Origin: Cardinalis cardinalis
Lineage: Eukaryota > Chordata > Aves > Passeriformes > Cardinalidae
Assembly (NCBI GenBank): GCA_014549065.1
Contig: JACDOX010000112.1
Span: 358,259-422,258, forward strand
Length of the DNA: 64,000 nt
Reading direction: 5' to 3'
The first letter of the stretch is position 1, and each line of letters begins with the position of its first letter. A program made the position numbers and the translations under genes. Positions 37,901-52,900 of this stretch are shown piece by piece. The notes beneath the pieces are model-generated. The model saw only the letters and a list, made by a program, of their open reading frames with translations, was not told the origin of the DNA and made no database searches.

Positions 37901-40900
37901 CTATTTTGGTAGCCTTTAGACTCACCATCATCCTTGGTTCTCTCTGTCACTGCTGGGGAGCTGGGGACCCCATCNCCAATGCGGGTGAATGCCAGCACCT
38001 GGAGCTCGTAGAGGACAAACTTCCTCAGGCCTGAGAGCAGCACTGACTGGGTGTGGTTCCCCCTCACTGTTTGGCTCTTGGGTTCNGAGTCCAAATCCTT
38101 TGCTTTGTAAAGGATCTGCAGGATAAATGTGGATGAGACACAGAAGGAAAGGGATTGTTGCATGAGGACTGGAGAGAGGGAGATTCCTCCTTGTCACCCA
38201 ATATAAAATGAGATTACATTCACCAATCACCCCTTTCAAAGCCAGCACACCTCCTGTATCTTCTCCAGCTGACTTTGGAACAATAAGAATACCCAGCAGG
38301 TGAATAATACATAAAAAATACAGAATCATGTCCTGGTAATGCACTAAAAATCAAATGAGTNTGAAACTCCAGTTGCATACCTTGTAGCCCAGGATGAGAC
38401 CATTCTGCTCAGACTCAGGAACTGCTGCCCAGGTCAGCAGGATCTGGGTTGAGCTCACAGCTTCAGCAGAGACATTCTCAGGAGGAGCAGAGGGAACTGG
38501 AACCACACAGCATCACCAAAGAGCAGAAACAAGTCAGACATAGCAGATAATTTTTTGCTAGCTCCCTACCTGCCCAGGAATCTTCCAGGATCCCATAGAA
38601 GAGTATTCAAACCCAAAAGAGCTGAAATATGTTTTTAGAAAATCTCTTCTCTTGTATTCATTCTACATCATCTTAATATTTCAGCCTGTCTCACAATTTC
38701 TTGCCAGTTCATCTCAGAAATGACAATGTTTGTAAAGAGCTAAACATTTAATACTTATCAGTGTCTACAGACAGACAGTAAATATTGACAGCTATGAATA
38801 AATTTCAAATTCTATATATCTGCAGTAATTAGAACCAAGTTTAAATTCCTGGACTTCTCCAGAAGCCTATCCNCCAGTATTTCTTTACCATACCTTTTAT
38901 TCCCTATGCCAAAACCCAGAACTCTCTCTGAATGTGAGTTTATTTTATAGCATGATCTGTTCTAACAAGAAGTTTCNTGCCCCCGTGGCTTCCTATATTA
39001 TCTAAAAGGAAATTGTAACATCTTGTCTAGAGCTAGCAATGATTCCCCCCCTGGATAGCACTGCCACTTCAGTAAGAAGTTCTTTAACCTATGCAGCCTT
39101 TTGATGATGTGATAGTGCTCAACATTTGCAAGACATCAATTAGAGATGGATGCATTAACACCAGGAGTGTTTTCAGGGATTGATACGGTGTCAATGAGAG
39201 ATGCCTATTTCATCTCTGTTGCAAAATTGGCTCTCATGAAACTGCAAACATCATTAGGACTGATGGCACAGGAACACTGTAATTTTCTCTGACTCCAGAG
39301 AAGAGCAAACTTGCATTTTCCCATGCCATTAAAACTCAAAGTGCTGCAGAGCCACACAACTGCAGCCTTTTGTAGGCAAGCTTAATAGCATGTCATGTTA
39401 TGCAAGCAGGATGTGAGGCTATTTTTAAGAGTTCACATTTTATGCTGCCCTTTTGCATTTTTTCCCCATGGCATTTCCAGCATCTGAAGGGTACAATCTT
39501 TTCTAAAGCCTGCTACACCTGTCAGACCTCCAGAGAACATTCACCAAGTTATGTTACACAAGCACTTAGGGACAGTACAGCTTGATTAGGGCCTGAATAT
39601 ACCACAAAAAGCAGCCCAAAGCTCTGCCAAAGGAAAGCTTTCCTGGCTGTCCGAGNGAAAGAACAGATCTGCTGTTTTGGAGGCGAGCTCCTGAAGCTCC
39701 TAGCAACATGAATGAGATAATGAGTATGACACCAGAATTAATAAAAATGGAAAAATCCCACCCCCAAAACGGGGTACCCCCACCCCTGTGCACTCAAGGT
39801 TAACGGCAGAGATGGTAATTTCTGAAACAATTTCCCTGATATTAATTATTTGGGGCATAAGAAACAGAGCACCATCACATGACACTGCAGCAGACTGAAA
39901 TCCAATTTTTCCCCCCTCCAACACTGAACTGTCTTTTTTTTTTTAAATCTTCTCCCAGATTTATCCCCCACAAGGATATAATTATGTTAAAGGAAAATAG
40001 ATTGCCAGGAGCCATGAATGTCTTTGGATAGCTGCCATAACTTTATCTGTAGATCTTCACAAAGAGCTACTCCCACATGAATCACTTCTGGAGAGAGAAA
40101 GGGTGGAGGTGGGTCACAAGAAACCAGGATGTGTAGAGGAAAGAAGCCCTTTCCAGCCACATTTATTTCTGTTTTATCTGGTTTGAGGCCTTTCAAAAGA
40201 GAAGTTACTTTATTTTACAAATATTTATTTTCCTCTTTGATCAGCAGCCAGGAACTCTCCTGAATTCATAGAAGGTAGAGGCTGTGCCCGGGCTGGCCCC
40301 GAGGGCATCCTGGCTTTGAGGTGAGGTTGGTCACACTGCTGGTGGGGCACTGGACAGCTGACAAAGGAGAGAAGGAGGTTCATTAGCTCAGACCTCTCTC
40401 AATTCCCAGTGACAGAGCAGCTGAATGCCCCTTCTCACTGGAAAGGAATCTAAGTCCAATGCCTGAATGGTAAAAATCCTTGCGTTCACTGAGCAAGCTT
40501 TAAATCTTCAGTCCTCGCCTCAGTGTCGAGAATTTGACTCTAATATGAATTCAGGAACTGCAAGTGATTTTATGGATCTTATTGTTGCCAGCCTTTTATC
40601 AAGTAACAGACTTTGATCGACCCTTTAAGAATGAATTGAAAGGTAACCTTCATTTCTCTGACCCATCTCCTCTCTCAGGAAGCTGTGATTCAAAGAAATT
40701 ATAGTTGGCTAAGACTAATTAGTGAGTGAGGCACATAATCCCTCTTTCCTCTGCAAGCTGCCTTCTCTAATGCTGGTTTCCTTAAACTGTTGCACTGAAG
40801 ACTTTGTTATAAGCTCCAAAAAGCTGAGTTCTCATTAGTAACCTGCAAGAACAGCACAGAAGCCAAGCAACAGTGTCCAAAAAAATCCCAGAGTATGAAC

Positions 40901-43900
40901 AAAATGAACCGGAAACACTGAAACTAAACGATGAGCTAATCCAGCAAAGTGCCAGCACGGAGCACTTCACAAGATCAAACNTAGGAAATCACAGAGTTAC
41001 TGGCACTTTGCACTGGAACGTCAATAACAGTTCAAGTTTTTAAGGTTATCCACTTTGGCATCTAAAATCATGCATCTTCTTTCTACATCTGACACAGCCA
41101 CATCTGATGTACAGCAAATTATGTCNTTTTGTGTCTCTAACTGGGCCAAAAGGAGGTTTTAATAAGCTAGTCTGTATTCTGGCTTTCTAGGAAAGCTAGA
41201 GAGTGGGATGCAGTGGTTCTCTGCATTTTTGCAGCTCATTTTAGCTGCACATCCCTCACTCTTTTTGAANGCAAAAATTAAAGTGGCACATTGTACATCT
41301 GACGCTGGCTAAGAAGTGCAAATTTCCAGCAAGGTTCATGGCAAAAGTAGCAGAGCTGCAGCACACATAAAATTAGGTACTGCAGGCCAAATCCTCAGCT
41401 TGTACAAATTCCCACAGTGACACTGGACCACATTTGAATTATCAAGAGATGCTCCATCACAGCACAGTAACTGCTCTTGAAGGTCAGACTCCCAAGCACC
41501 GGGAGATTGATCCTTGCCANGGATGTGTGACCATGCTCCTACAGTAGCTCATCCTGTAAGACAAGTGTACACATTCATGTAGCTGAATATTAAGAGCACA
41601 AAATCCATTAAGGCACTGGGTTAGGTGTATCTGAGATGAATTTTTTTGAAAGCAACTGGGTCTGTACCTAAGAGGAAGCAGCCNTGCCAAGGTTGTTCTA
41701 ACACATCAGATGCCTCTGCAATTTCTTGCTTTCTCTATATTGGACCTACTGTCGTTGTCAATTTATTGAGTGGAAACTGAGCTTGTTACTCTGCAGTTAT
41801 TTTACACCGTAAAATTTAATGAGCTATTTAATTTCTAACATTACAAAAACATTTTGGATTGACAGAACCTGTCCTGTTTAAAAATCCTAATTCATCTCCC
41901 TCCACCTTCAGCTGCTTGCAACCCTATCCCAGATTTTCATTTTAGGAATTCCCAACTGTTTTTCAAGCCAGTGTTACCAAAACCTACAGCATTATTTATT
42001 CCCTCATAGTTTCTTTGGTTTTGATTTGTTTTATATATTCAAGAGCTTCAGAAACCAGCGAGCACTTGTAATGACATGCCCCAATATTGTTGTTGGCATT
42101 TGTGCTCAGCTATCAGTGCTGCAATTGCACAAGCTAAAGCAAACAAATGCTCAAACAGAGCTTTATTTTCAATAAAGATTTTGGGCTCCAGTTGATTGCA
42201 CTGCCATCAGATACCATGACCTGGTTTAGTGCCTGGGCTCTACTCCTTTATCTCCTTGGATGGGATAAAACACGGAACCTGGAGTTGTGCCAATGAAGGA
42301 CCACATGATCCTGGCCAAGGCACCTCTGGCCAGCTGTGTGGGATGTTTACAACCCCCAGCACCAGCAAACCAGCTTCCCTAAGAATCTGTGTCTAAAAAA
42401 CGGAAAAAGAAATATTNTGAAGTGCTTGGAGAACATAAGCGATAAATGGAATTTTTCTTATAGTTCCGAAGACAGACCTAAAAGTGCTTTGACCTTTCTC
42501 TCTGGCTTTAAATATCTTTTATTTGCAATTTAACCCCATTTGACTGTGCATACAGGTTAATTCCAGATTCCCTGAAGTGCTTTCATACAGTTTGCTGCTA
42601 AGCCAGCACATCTTGTATATTCTAAATCTAGGAAGATACAGCCAAAAGTCTGAGCCCTGACTTGCTCTATGCAAGAAATCAGATGTCAGTATCAAAGCAA
42701 ACACATGGAGAAAACCAAACAAGTCCTTACGGCCTAGATCACAGCTTTGTGTTATTTTGATCCCAGGTTCTGTGTGCCTCCCACAATCAGTTTCAAGTCA
42801 ACCTTCTCTTAATACTCCCAGAGAAAATGCCAGATCCACGCGTAACCTCTGATCTTTAGATGCTGAGCAAGAGCGCTGCAATCCTAAGGTTTTATGAAAT
42901 GACTTAATCTTAGTATTTACTACATTTCAAAAGAAGTGTTTGAAGAGCAGCGGAGAGGCGAAAGCGGAGGATGTGATATCTTTTTATTACGATACAGAAC
43001 TGCTTTGTCTGGGTCGTGCTATCTCTAACTCCAGCACAAGCCNTCTTTAAAATACCTCTGGCAACCACTTTGCAATTACTCCTTCCCAAAGAGCAACACT
43101 TCAATGGAGGGGGATGACTTTGTTTAGCTTTCTCCCTGGCTAGTTCAAAGCAGAGTTATCTGAACCAGCAGACCAAACCCTGCTGTGCCTGGTCTTGCTC
43201 CCCACCAAGGAACACTGCGTGGTACACAGAGCACAGATATGCACACATCGGGCATGCACAGGATTAAATCCCAAAACTTCTTTAACGAAGAAAAATTGCA
43301 AAAAAAAAAAAAAGAGAAAAAAAATCAGCCTTGAACCTTGCACAAAGAAGTGTCACAAATAGATTTATTATTAAACTTTTAAACCACACATCACTCATTT
43401 TGTTGCTAACTTGCAACATAACTTTTCCTTTCCCATGTGCTTGTAGGGTAGGTCTGGAAATAAGTTTTGGGGAAGTCAACAGCTAGAGAGCAGCTTTTCA
43501 ACATCTGCCTTCACTGCTCTCCTGAGCTAACAGTAATTTACTGTTGCCTCAGAGTGACAGCTTCCTTCTGATATTTGAAGTCTCTGTGCTTGCCTGGACA
43601 ATTCAGCCCAACAATACAGCCCTGCTGCTCCAGGTCTGTGAGCAGGTTATGTCTACACAGCCTTGTACACACAATTTTGGAAGGCAGGTTTGAAAACGTG
43701 CCATCAGAAGCTCAGGTAATTATTTTATTTCTCTCTGGGTAATCAGCTCTCTAACGTGACTTGTGCCCTTTTAGAATTATTTGGTGCTTGAAATGAAATT
43801 TCAGGTAACCACAGCTGTGAGAAAATGTGCCTCAGGCTGGAAGCAGACAGGGAAAAGGGGAGGATTAGGGAAAATAGGGTACTAGGGAGGAAGAAGAGGT

Positions 43901-46900
43901 ATGAGAGAGCATCTCAGCCAGAAAAGTCTTTATACGAGCTTCTCCTTGTGCTGTCCACACTGGGGCAGAAATGGGGAGAGATTGTTTTTTTTTGCTTTAA
44001 ATAAAAAATCTGAAGGTTTGTGCATGAAAGCAAGGTAGAAATAAAAAAAATGAAATAACCCTTCAAATATCTGTATGTCTTTTTGCCTGCAGTGCATCGC
44101 AAGACAGTTTTTTTTTAAATTTAATTTCAGATTTCATGGCTCAGCAAGCAAAAAAAACCCCACCCAACATCGAAACACCCAACTAAAAAATTAAAATCTG
44201 AAGAAAAGGGCAGAAAGTGGTGAATTTTTGTGCTTGGACTNACCTGACTCCCGCGTCCGGCCTCTGACGGCCTCGCTCCAGGGCCCTGCCCCGATGGCGT
44301 TGAAGGCCTGGACCTGCAGCTCGTACTCCGTCCACTCCTGCAGCTCCTCCAGCGTGCACTCCCGCGCCAGGCGGTCGGGCAGCACCTTCAGCAGGGCTGG
44401 CGAGGGCAGGTCCACGCGCCACGCCCGGACCCTGTACCCCACCGACTCGGGGTTCCCGTTGTACTGCGTGTCGGGCAGCGGCTGCCGAGCGACAGGAAAC
44501 ACAACATCCCCGTCAGGACACACGGCCAGAGCTGGGAACTGACCCCAGCCGCTCCTCAGGAGGGGACACAAGTGGCATCAGTAAGCAAAAAACCAACAAG
44601 AAACCCCAGGAGCCAATGGTGATAAAACAACTGCAGAGCTTAGTACTTAATGAAAGTGAAAAATCTCAATGGGCTGCCACAATTGTCCATGATTTTGTCT
44701 CTAGGTTAAGGGACATNGATGAGAAACAAAGAGCACGATTATTGTTCTTCATTACATAGTCCAGCTTGCCACAAGGTTCTGTTCCTGAATCCATGTGCAG
44801 GCCATAGCAAGGCAAAAATGATCAAGAGGTTGATTTTCTGGTTTATGCTTCATGATCTCTACATTTCTGTGCTGCTTGGAATTTTTCTTTTGATTTTTTT
44901 ACCTTAATTTTGANCCAAGTAGGTTTGCTCACAAAACCAAGCCCTTTGCTGTGGGTGTATCAAGAGAGATTATATGAATACAATATATTTCAGAGCTTTG
45001 TGATTAATTATGGAAATGAATGATAAATTGCTGAAGCATGTGACAAATTCATTTATCGTACATTTTTTGCCTTTTTTTTACTGACTCTCTGCCTACTCAT
45101 TTATCAGTAGAGATTCATTCTAGTATTTAACTCCCCAAGCAATTTCAGAGATTAAAATATGAAATAATTAGCCTACTTCATGAAGTTTGGAGTTTTTCTA
45201 CTGTAAAACTAACTACACGATGCCACGGATGGCTGAGATTCAGTTCTGATTCACTGGGAAAGCTGGATACACATTAACATTTCACAGCTTAGAAGACTCT
45301 ACCCCGCAGGCATGCAGGGCTAGAAGCGTGACCCTCATTCTGCAGGAAGGGAGGAATCCCCAGCTCCCAGGGGAAAACAGATTCACCTGTAGGTCTTGAA
45401 ATAAAAGACATTAAACACTTTCAAATATTGATGCTATTAAGCATGAAAAGCGTTTATCAGGTCATTTTTAGCTGTGGCTCTTGCTTCTCCTGAACCCTGC
45501 AGTTTGACTCATGGCAAACAGGCTTTCAAGCAGTGCAGTCTTAATGTTTTAAAGGCTCTTAAAAAAAACCTGGAGTTAAGTTTGATGGAAGATATGCAGG
45601 TCTGGATACAGTGCCAACGTGGGCATGATATTCACACAGAAAAGCCATGACAGAGTTGTGTGGGGCCTCTCAAAGGGACTGCAATGGCTCTTCTGTGGGA
45701 AGTGAGGTGACACCTTCAAGCTTCAGGTTTTGGTCTGGCAAGGTTCAGCATTAAGTGCAGTGTCCTGTTGAGAAACTCGAATTATTCCTTTCCAACAGGA
45801 GAAAAACCCTCTTGTTCCCAGCCTGAATTTGACTTCCAGCCATAATGAGTTTATGCATGGAAAAGCTAACATTTGGGCAAAAGGAAACCTGTGCTTCATC
45901 AACTTCACACCACAGTAACCCCGGTGGAAAACTCTGCCTAACAGGGGTGAAGAAAAACCATTTTGGAGCAGGTTAATTGCCAAGTAAATCCCAACGTGGC
46001 AACTCTGCAGGTAACTGAGATGGGTAAAGGGGCACAGCGATGTCAGCAATTGCCGCATCTTCGCAATTAATCATTTATCTCTGCATTTTAGCGCATAATT
46101 CCACACTGATTCAGCTAAATCTAATCTTCCCACAGGAATGCCAGCCTCGCTGCTGCTGCACCACAGCTCTGAGAACCACAGGATGCTGCCCATGGCTGGG
46201 GTGCACCTTCTGGGGACCATTTTGTACAGAGCAAACAAGCGAGCCCTAGAAAGCGTAAAATTGGCTCGAGCGCCCCATCCCTGCCCTAGGTGTTGACCCA
46301 GACTGTGGTTCTGGAGCTCCTCAAAGCCAAGCTTTTACACACAGCCACATTCCCCTGATGAAGTGGCAGAAACAGTGGCAGTAGGCAATTTATGTGATTA
46401 ATAAGGCACTTAAGGCAAGGCTCAGATTTCCGACTAGTCTGGAAAAGGAAACAATTTGGCTGTTGCTCCTCTGCGCTGAGCGCGATGAGGAGGAGGAGGC
46501 ACTTTGGGGAGGGCTGCCCTGGCTCTGGGGGAGCAGCCCCATCTCCACCCCATCCCCANGTCCCTCGAGCTGCTCACCACCCATCGCAGCCACAGGCTGG
46601 TCTCGCTGGCCGTGCGCACGGTGACGCTGCCGGGGGCCACGTCCGGCGGCGCCTGCAGGGTCTGGATGACCCGCGAGGGTTGGCTCATGGGGCTGGGGCC
46701 CACCACGTTCACCTGCCGCATCCGGAACCTGCAACGAGGGGGGAAAGAGGCAGTGAGCCTGTCAGGGCTCAGGGAATGCTCCCTCGCTTCTCCAGGGAGG
46801 GAGGACGGGTGGAAAAATACGAATTAGCGGCTTTAGAAACGTTCCACAAAGGTCGCCGCACGCGGGCCCCCTTTGTATTCACTGCTGAATGCTTGATGGT

Positions 46901-49900
46901 AACTGCTTCCAGATCCTCTCAGGTATTTAAAAAATGAAAATGAGATTAGCTTAGGGTCTATTAGAAACTTAGGTATTTGTGTGAGAAATTTATGTTAATT
47001 ATACCAAGCCTGATGAGCTTATGCTGGCAGTAAGTGATTTTCTCTGGTGATGCTTATACAATACATTCAGAAAGGTATTAAAATATCAAACTTCGGATAG
47101 TCTCATTCCCTGTCAATATAAAAAATATACTGGTGATAACATTTCCCCTCAATTACGTGTTGAAAGAGGCTGATTTATCCCTGTGCTGCATTTTCAGCCT
47201 TCCTGCACAAGAAAGATTAAGTTATTTAATATGGATATGCATCTTTAAAAAATACCCTGTCTGCTTGAAACCATCTCTTCTACAATAGAAATCCTTATTG
47301 GGTCACAAAAGATTTAAGGAAATCTTTTTTTACAAGGAGCACCACATAATTAAGATGTGCTGTATATTTCAGATACCCTCACCCATCACAAGCAACTCGG
47401 AGCACCCAGCACTTGCACATAAATACGTGACCTGCTCACATTAATCCCTTAATTTTTGGACCTAATGACTGAGCTTGGGAAAAGGATGAGCCAGTCAACA
47501 CAGCAGTGTTTATTTATCTGCTCTGATCTCCCTCCGAAGTGCACTGAAGGAAACACATTAAACAAATACTGACCTGATTTCACCCTCAAACACTGGCCCA
47601 AAATATAGGNAAGAAGAATGGCCTGTAAAGAAGTGCTCTGATAATCAGCTCCCACCATGCATTTCCTCAGTAAGCAATGACTGAACTGTTCAGGGGACAA
47701 CAAATCCATTTGGCAACAGCTTTCTAGGTTTCAAAAGTTTGTATAAAATTGGTCAAGATTGAAGCAAAACCGAAAAAGTTCCTATCTGTGCGTGCAGGAG
47801 AGATAAAAAACAGGCAAAATTCAAGGAGCTGCCTTGAAATTTAAAAAAGACAAAGGGAAGTGGATGTGTGAAAGATTCCAGCATAAGTGGGACTCTTCTA
47901 GAATTTAATGAATACAAGAGAAAAATGAGATATAAGAATAAAATAAACTGACAAGTTTAACAACTGGGTAAAAACCAATCAGCCCAAATTTCTCATCTTC
48001 ACTATTTGCTATCCCAAAAATGTTTCTCCATGCACCTGTCTGGGTGTGCAAGTTTTCCTTATTCTTCATGGACAGTGAAGGTTGAACTGCGGTACAACCT
48101 GCACTTTCTTGCTCACCCCTGCCTTTTCAGCTTTAGGATCTGTCTTTATGAGGAGAGCAAAATCCTCTTAACCTGAAGATAATTTTCCTAAACCTCTGCA
48201 CCAGAAATCTCTACTTAAGTTCAAAAAAATTTTCAANGACCTTTTAGTAAAACGTTTAGCTCTGGAAGATGAGGTTTAAAACACTTCAGTGGAGAGTTAG
48301 TGAGAAATTCAACATGTTTCTAGGTTTGTGACCNAGGGAGGAGAATTACATGCCAGCACTGAGTGAGTTGTAAATTACATGAGCTCTACTTGGTTGCACC
48401 TACTCCTGGCTTACAACAGCACATGGGTTAGTTAATAGCCCCTTCAGCCAGCACAAAATGGACAAGTTACTAGAGTACTGATTTAACATTGCCACTGGAT
48501 TTCCTTTCCACCAGCATCTACGTTTTAGCAAGCTGGATCATGAAAGTATTTTCATTAGGGCTGAGTACCTCAACTTCTCCAGTCTTGTCTATACCACAGC
48601 ATCACTTGGATTGGATTGATTTAAAAATCAATCTCGTTTAACTGGGGTGCACCCACAATGCAGAGTCACCTCAATCAGTTTAGGCATTGCTTATATCTAT
48701 TAAGCTTAACTTGGTAAATTCCTATAAACAAAGGTTTCATCTAACTGATGTTACCAAATTAAGTTAAATCAATAAAGAGATGCTTAAGCTGATGCAAATA
48801 TGTAATTACAGGTTTGCAGCAGTTTAACCACGATTGATTTGTCACTGGCTGGTGCTCTCTTCAGGGAGGAAGTCACAGGATAGCAGCTACTCGTAAAAGC
48901 ATCTCACTGAGCACTTGAATTTCCTTCTCAACTGGATTTTATGTGAATTACAATTAACAATATCAGATTGGTAATTTTAAGTATAACCTATGAAAACACA
49001 AAGCTTTTCCCTTTTGTTCAGATTATAAAACTCAGCCAGATGTTTCTGAATAGGAAAGCNGCTTCATGCTGCTATTTACTCTTTTTCTTTTCCAAGTTGC
49101 AGAAAATTACCTGCTGTTCTTACCTGTAATGAGTGTAAGGAGTGAGGTTTGGTACCTCCAGCATCTGAGCATCAGGTTCATTCTCCACCTCATGAAGAGT
49201 CACCCATTCNTCTTCATCACCCAGCACACCTACCTGTTCAAGAGAAAGGTTAGAAGCAATACAAAGTAGGTTATATATATAAATATATTAAAAAATACAT
49301 ATAACCTCTTTTACAATGTGTGTCATCACAGCAGTGGAAGCACAAATGCTGTCAAACACATTTTCCAGTTAAGACTAATTTTTATATGACTAGTTATTTG
49401 TAAAGAGAAAAACCCAGCCAAGTTAGCCAAGTCTCCTTGTACCTGATGGGACTTCACTGGATCCTGTGATAAGATCCATTTCAGAAAAAACACCATGAGA
49501 GCAATAATACCCTGTTCAATCTTCCTGCCACAATACAAAAGTATCAAGTAGTAATATAAGAGAATGAAAAATAGCCTTGATAATAACTTGCAGGAACTGA
49601 TGCATACTAAGTAAGTCTCAATGGAGGCAAAATGCCATGGAAATGAAGACAGAGAAACAAGAACAAAGTCAAAGAACAAAAGTGTTTTAACCTCANCTGC
49701 TGCTCTGCACTTAGACCAGACTTTTCCATGAGCAACCCTTTGTAGTAATTAATCACAACATGCTGCCCAACATGGGCCCTCAGCCACAGCAGAGTTAGAA
49801 GGGACTAAACACTGATGAGAATTGAGCATTGCTTTCTATGCAGCTTTCTGGAGATTAAATGAAGATGAATCAGGACTTAAAAGGAAACCAACAGGGAATG

Positions 49901-52900
49901 AGAGAGGCCAGAGCCTGACCTGGAAGATGCAGCACACGTGGGCAGGGCTGTGCCTGAGCCATGGGAGGAGTGTGGAGAAGGGGCGAAGAGAAGGGTTGCA
50001 TGGCTGGGCTTCACTTTGGAGATTTGCAGGTGCTGAAACCCAGAGAAGTCAGGCAAGGCCCCTGGAATAATCCCCCAGCACTGAGCATGTTCCTCTGGTG
50101 TTCCAACCCCACAAAGGGTGGGTGCAGCCCAATTCCCTCACCCTGGTACCCACAGTGAGGGGTTGAAGGGTGGCNGGGGGTACCTGGGCAGCTCTTCCTT
50201 CAGTGTCTATTCACAGATTTAACATCCACGAAGACACCTTATCCCTTTTTAACCTACTGACACTATCTACTCCCACAGGCTGCTGTGGCAACACATTCCA
50301 GAAGCTCACAACCCACTGTGTAAAGAGCCATTTCCTTTAATCTTTTTTAAACAGATCCCTTGCAAGTTCTGTGTACGAGTTACAGGCACAGACACTGTCA
50401 AACACTCGACAGGCACCACAGCCCCAAGTATCTCGCATACCCCGAGTACTTCAAATAGAAAATTAGGTTTCATTCACTCTTTTCTTTTTTTTTTTCCCTT
50501 CAGAAGAAGCAGCCTGATTTATTTATAGATGTTTTAGTTCTTCGCTCACCCAGGACTTGATGTGCNGCATATTTATGTTTGTGCATGAGGAAATGACACA
50601 AAGAAAATTAGGCCAGAGAAGTAAGTTCTGCACTGCACTGTGGAAAGAAGCCTCTCTGATCTTCCCAGCAGAACACTGATTCCATGGAGGATGTGGCTGG
50701 ACAGGTCTTGATGGGCCTTTNAGACTTGTTGGGGGATCAAGGTCACTGCCATAGACTAAACAACATATAAAATAGATGGTGGTGAAAATTCTGGACATTT
50801 TAAAATTCCCAGTCCTAACTAAGCTCCATAAATTGTAGTGAAGCCCATGGANGTGGAATCTGAAGGGAAACAAGTCGAGATGGGTCTGCATGGTAAAACA
50901 GAACATCCCTAAACTNAACCTGCAGAACAAAGAATTGAGAAAAAGATTTAAAAGAAAAAAAAAAGCCCTACACAAACAAAGAAAGAATGAGATGGTTGAT
51001 TTCAGTCAAGGAAACAGAGAACACTTTTTATTAAATGAATTGTCTATTAATACTGTAGGAAGTCTATAGTAAATGCTTATTTTTGCAAAGTTTGCACGTA
51101 ACAGCATCACCTCCAAGTGCTGCNGTAATTGTATAGCAACAATCCACAGTGCTCTGGAGGCTGCAAATAATCTCCAGTGGTGACTAAGTTGTCTTTTTTG
51201 TATTCTAAGAGCAGTAAGAGCNTTTTAAAATATTTCTTACTCAACAAAATAATGAGAGGAAAAAAAAAAAGGGCCCACAGGTTGCAATTGCTGTGCAGAG
51301 AAGGCAGGTCATTAATACACATTAAGGACCACAAGGCCCAGCAGGGCTGACATTGTCTCAGTGAGACATTTTCTGGTGGGCTGCAAAGGTGGAAATATTA
51401 AGGATCTTGTACTAGGTCCGTGTTGCTTGGAAGAAGTTTCATTTATTTATTTAATACATATATGTATGTATTCTCAGAAGTGAGCCTTAGAAGAAAACCT
51501 TCAGTGATGGACTTTATATTTTTAACTTCCCCAAAATCCATAGCAGATTTCAAGTTTCAGGCTGTGGAAGGAAAAGGAAACTATTTTTGCTGAAACACTC
51601 TGATGTCAGATCAGAGGAAACTTATCAGTTTCAAGAATCAGAGTACAAAGGGATTCCCACGGGGCAGAGAGAACCACGGGCAGTGGTTGGGATAAAAGAG
51701 TCCTTTGAGGGGCAGGAGAGCCCACTCTGAGCCGCTCTGCAGAACACCAAGTGAAGTTAAAGGCTTTTCTTTCTTGTAGCTGTTTTTTTGGATAACAGTG
51801 TATGCACACTTCAGAGCAGGATGGTGTTTGTTGACAGATCACACACGCTCGTGGGTGCTTTGTTTTGGGAGGCAGAAGAGGCACCAGNTGCTTTTCTGTT
51901 ACCATCTGCAGAAAAACTCCTCGAGGAACACACTCTGCACCTTCCCAGNTCCCTGTGCCACGGGGCCACAGCCCCCAGGGGCCCCAGCACTGCCACAATA
52001 AAACCACCTCTGTCCCCTGAGACACTTCACAGAATGCTCAATAACCATCAGCCATCACTGCTCAGCACATATTCATTGCTGTCTCTCAGCTGCTCCCAAG
52101 GCAATACATCCAATAAAAGGCCATATTCCTTCATTATTGCAGAAATGAGACAGTGTAAAACAATATTGGGAGTGATGTCAGAGCCTTTTACTTCCCCATG
52201 CATTACTTTCTCCATTTCTTAAAAGGAAAATGTTATATATTTTATAAAATGACTCAACATTTTCAGATGGAATGCACTGCATGAGCAAAGTTGCAGAATT
52301 CTGACTTTAAAAAGAAAACCCAAAACATTCAAATTTGGCATGAAAAAAATCATGTGTATAAGACAGAAACGCCTCCAAAACTTCAGTTATGAAGTACTAA
52401 CTGCAGGAAAGGAAAACACAATGTTCCTGTACATCACAGAGGTAGCCCTTGTCCTGCTATAGTTCAAGATGTGCCAGAGTTTTCGTTTTAGAGCCCCATA
52501 ACTCACACATTTGAAATCGCTCTGGGAGAAATTCAGTTCAGGGGATGTCAGCCCAGGTGCAATTTTTTTTCTTACTAAATCCTTACATCGATTCAGCCAT
52601 TTTTGATTTAGAGATTGTCAAGGGCATAAAACTGTCAGAGTTTCAGACACTTTATTTACCAGCTCTGAAGTGAAAACGACACCCAGAGAATCACCTGGTG
52701 CAATGGATGAATCCTATCTGGGTCACTGGCTTCACCCACAAAACCACACAAATTCATGGCTAAAGTTGCAACTTCTTTCCCAACTCACAGCTTTAGAAGG
52801 CAACACAGAGATAATACTTTAAAGGTTTTACCACTTTGAAACTCTGCTCCTGCTCACCATGACATTCATACAAAAACCTTTCTAAAAACAGCAGAAAGGC

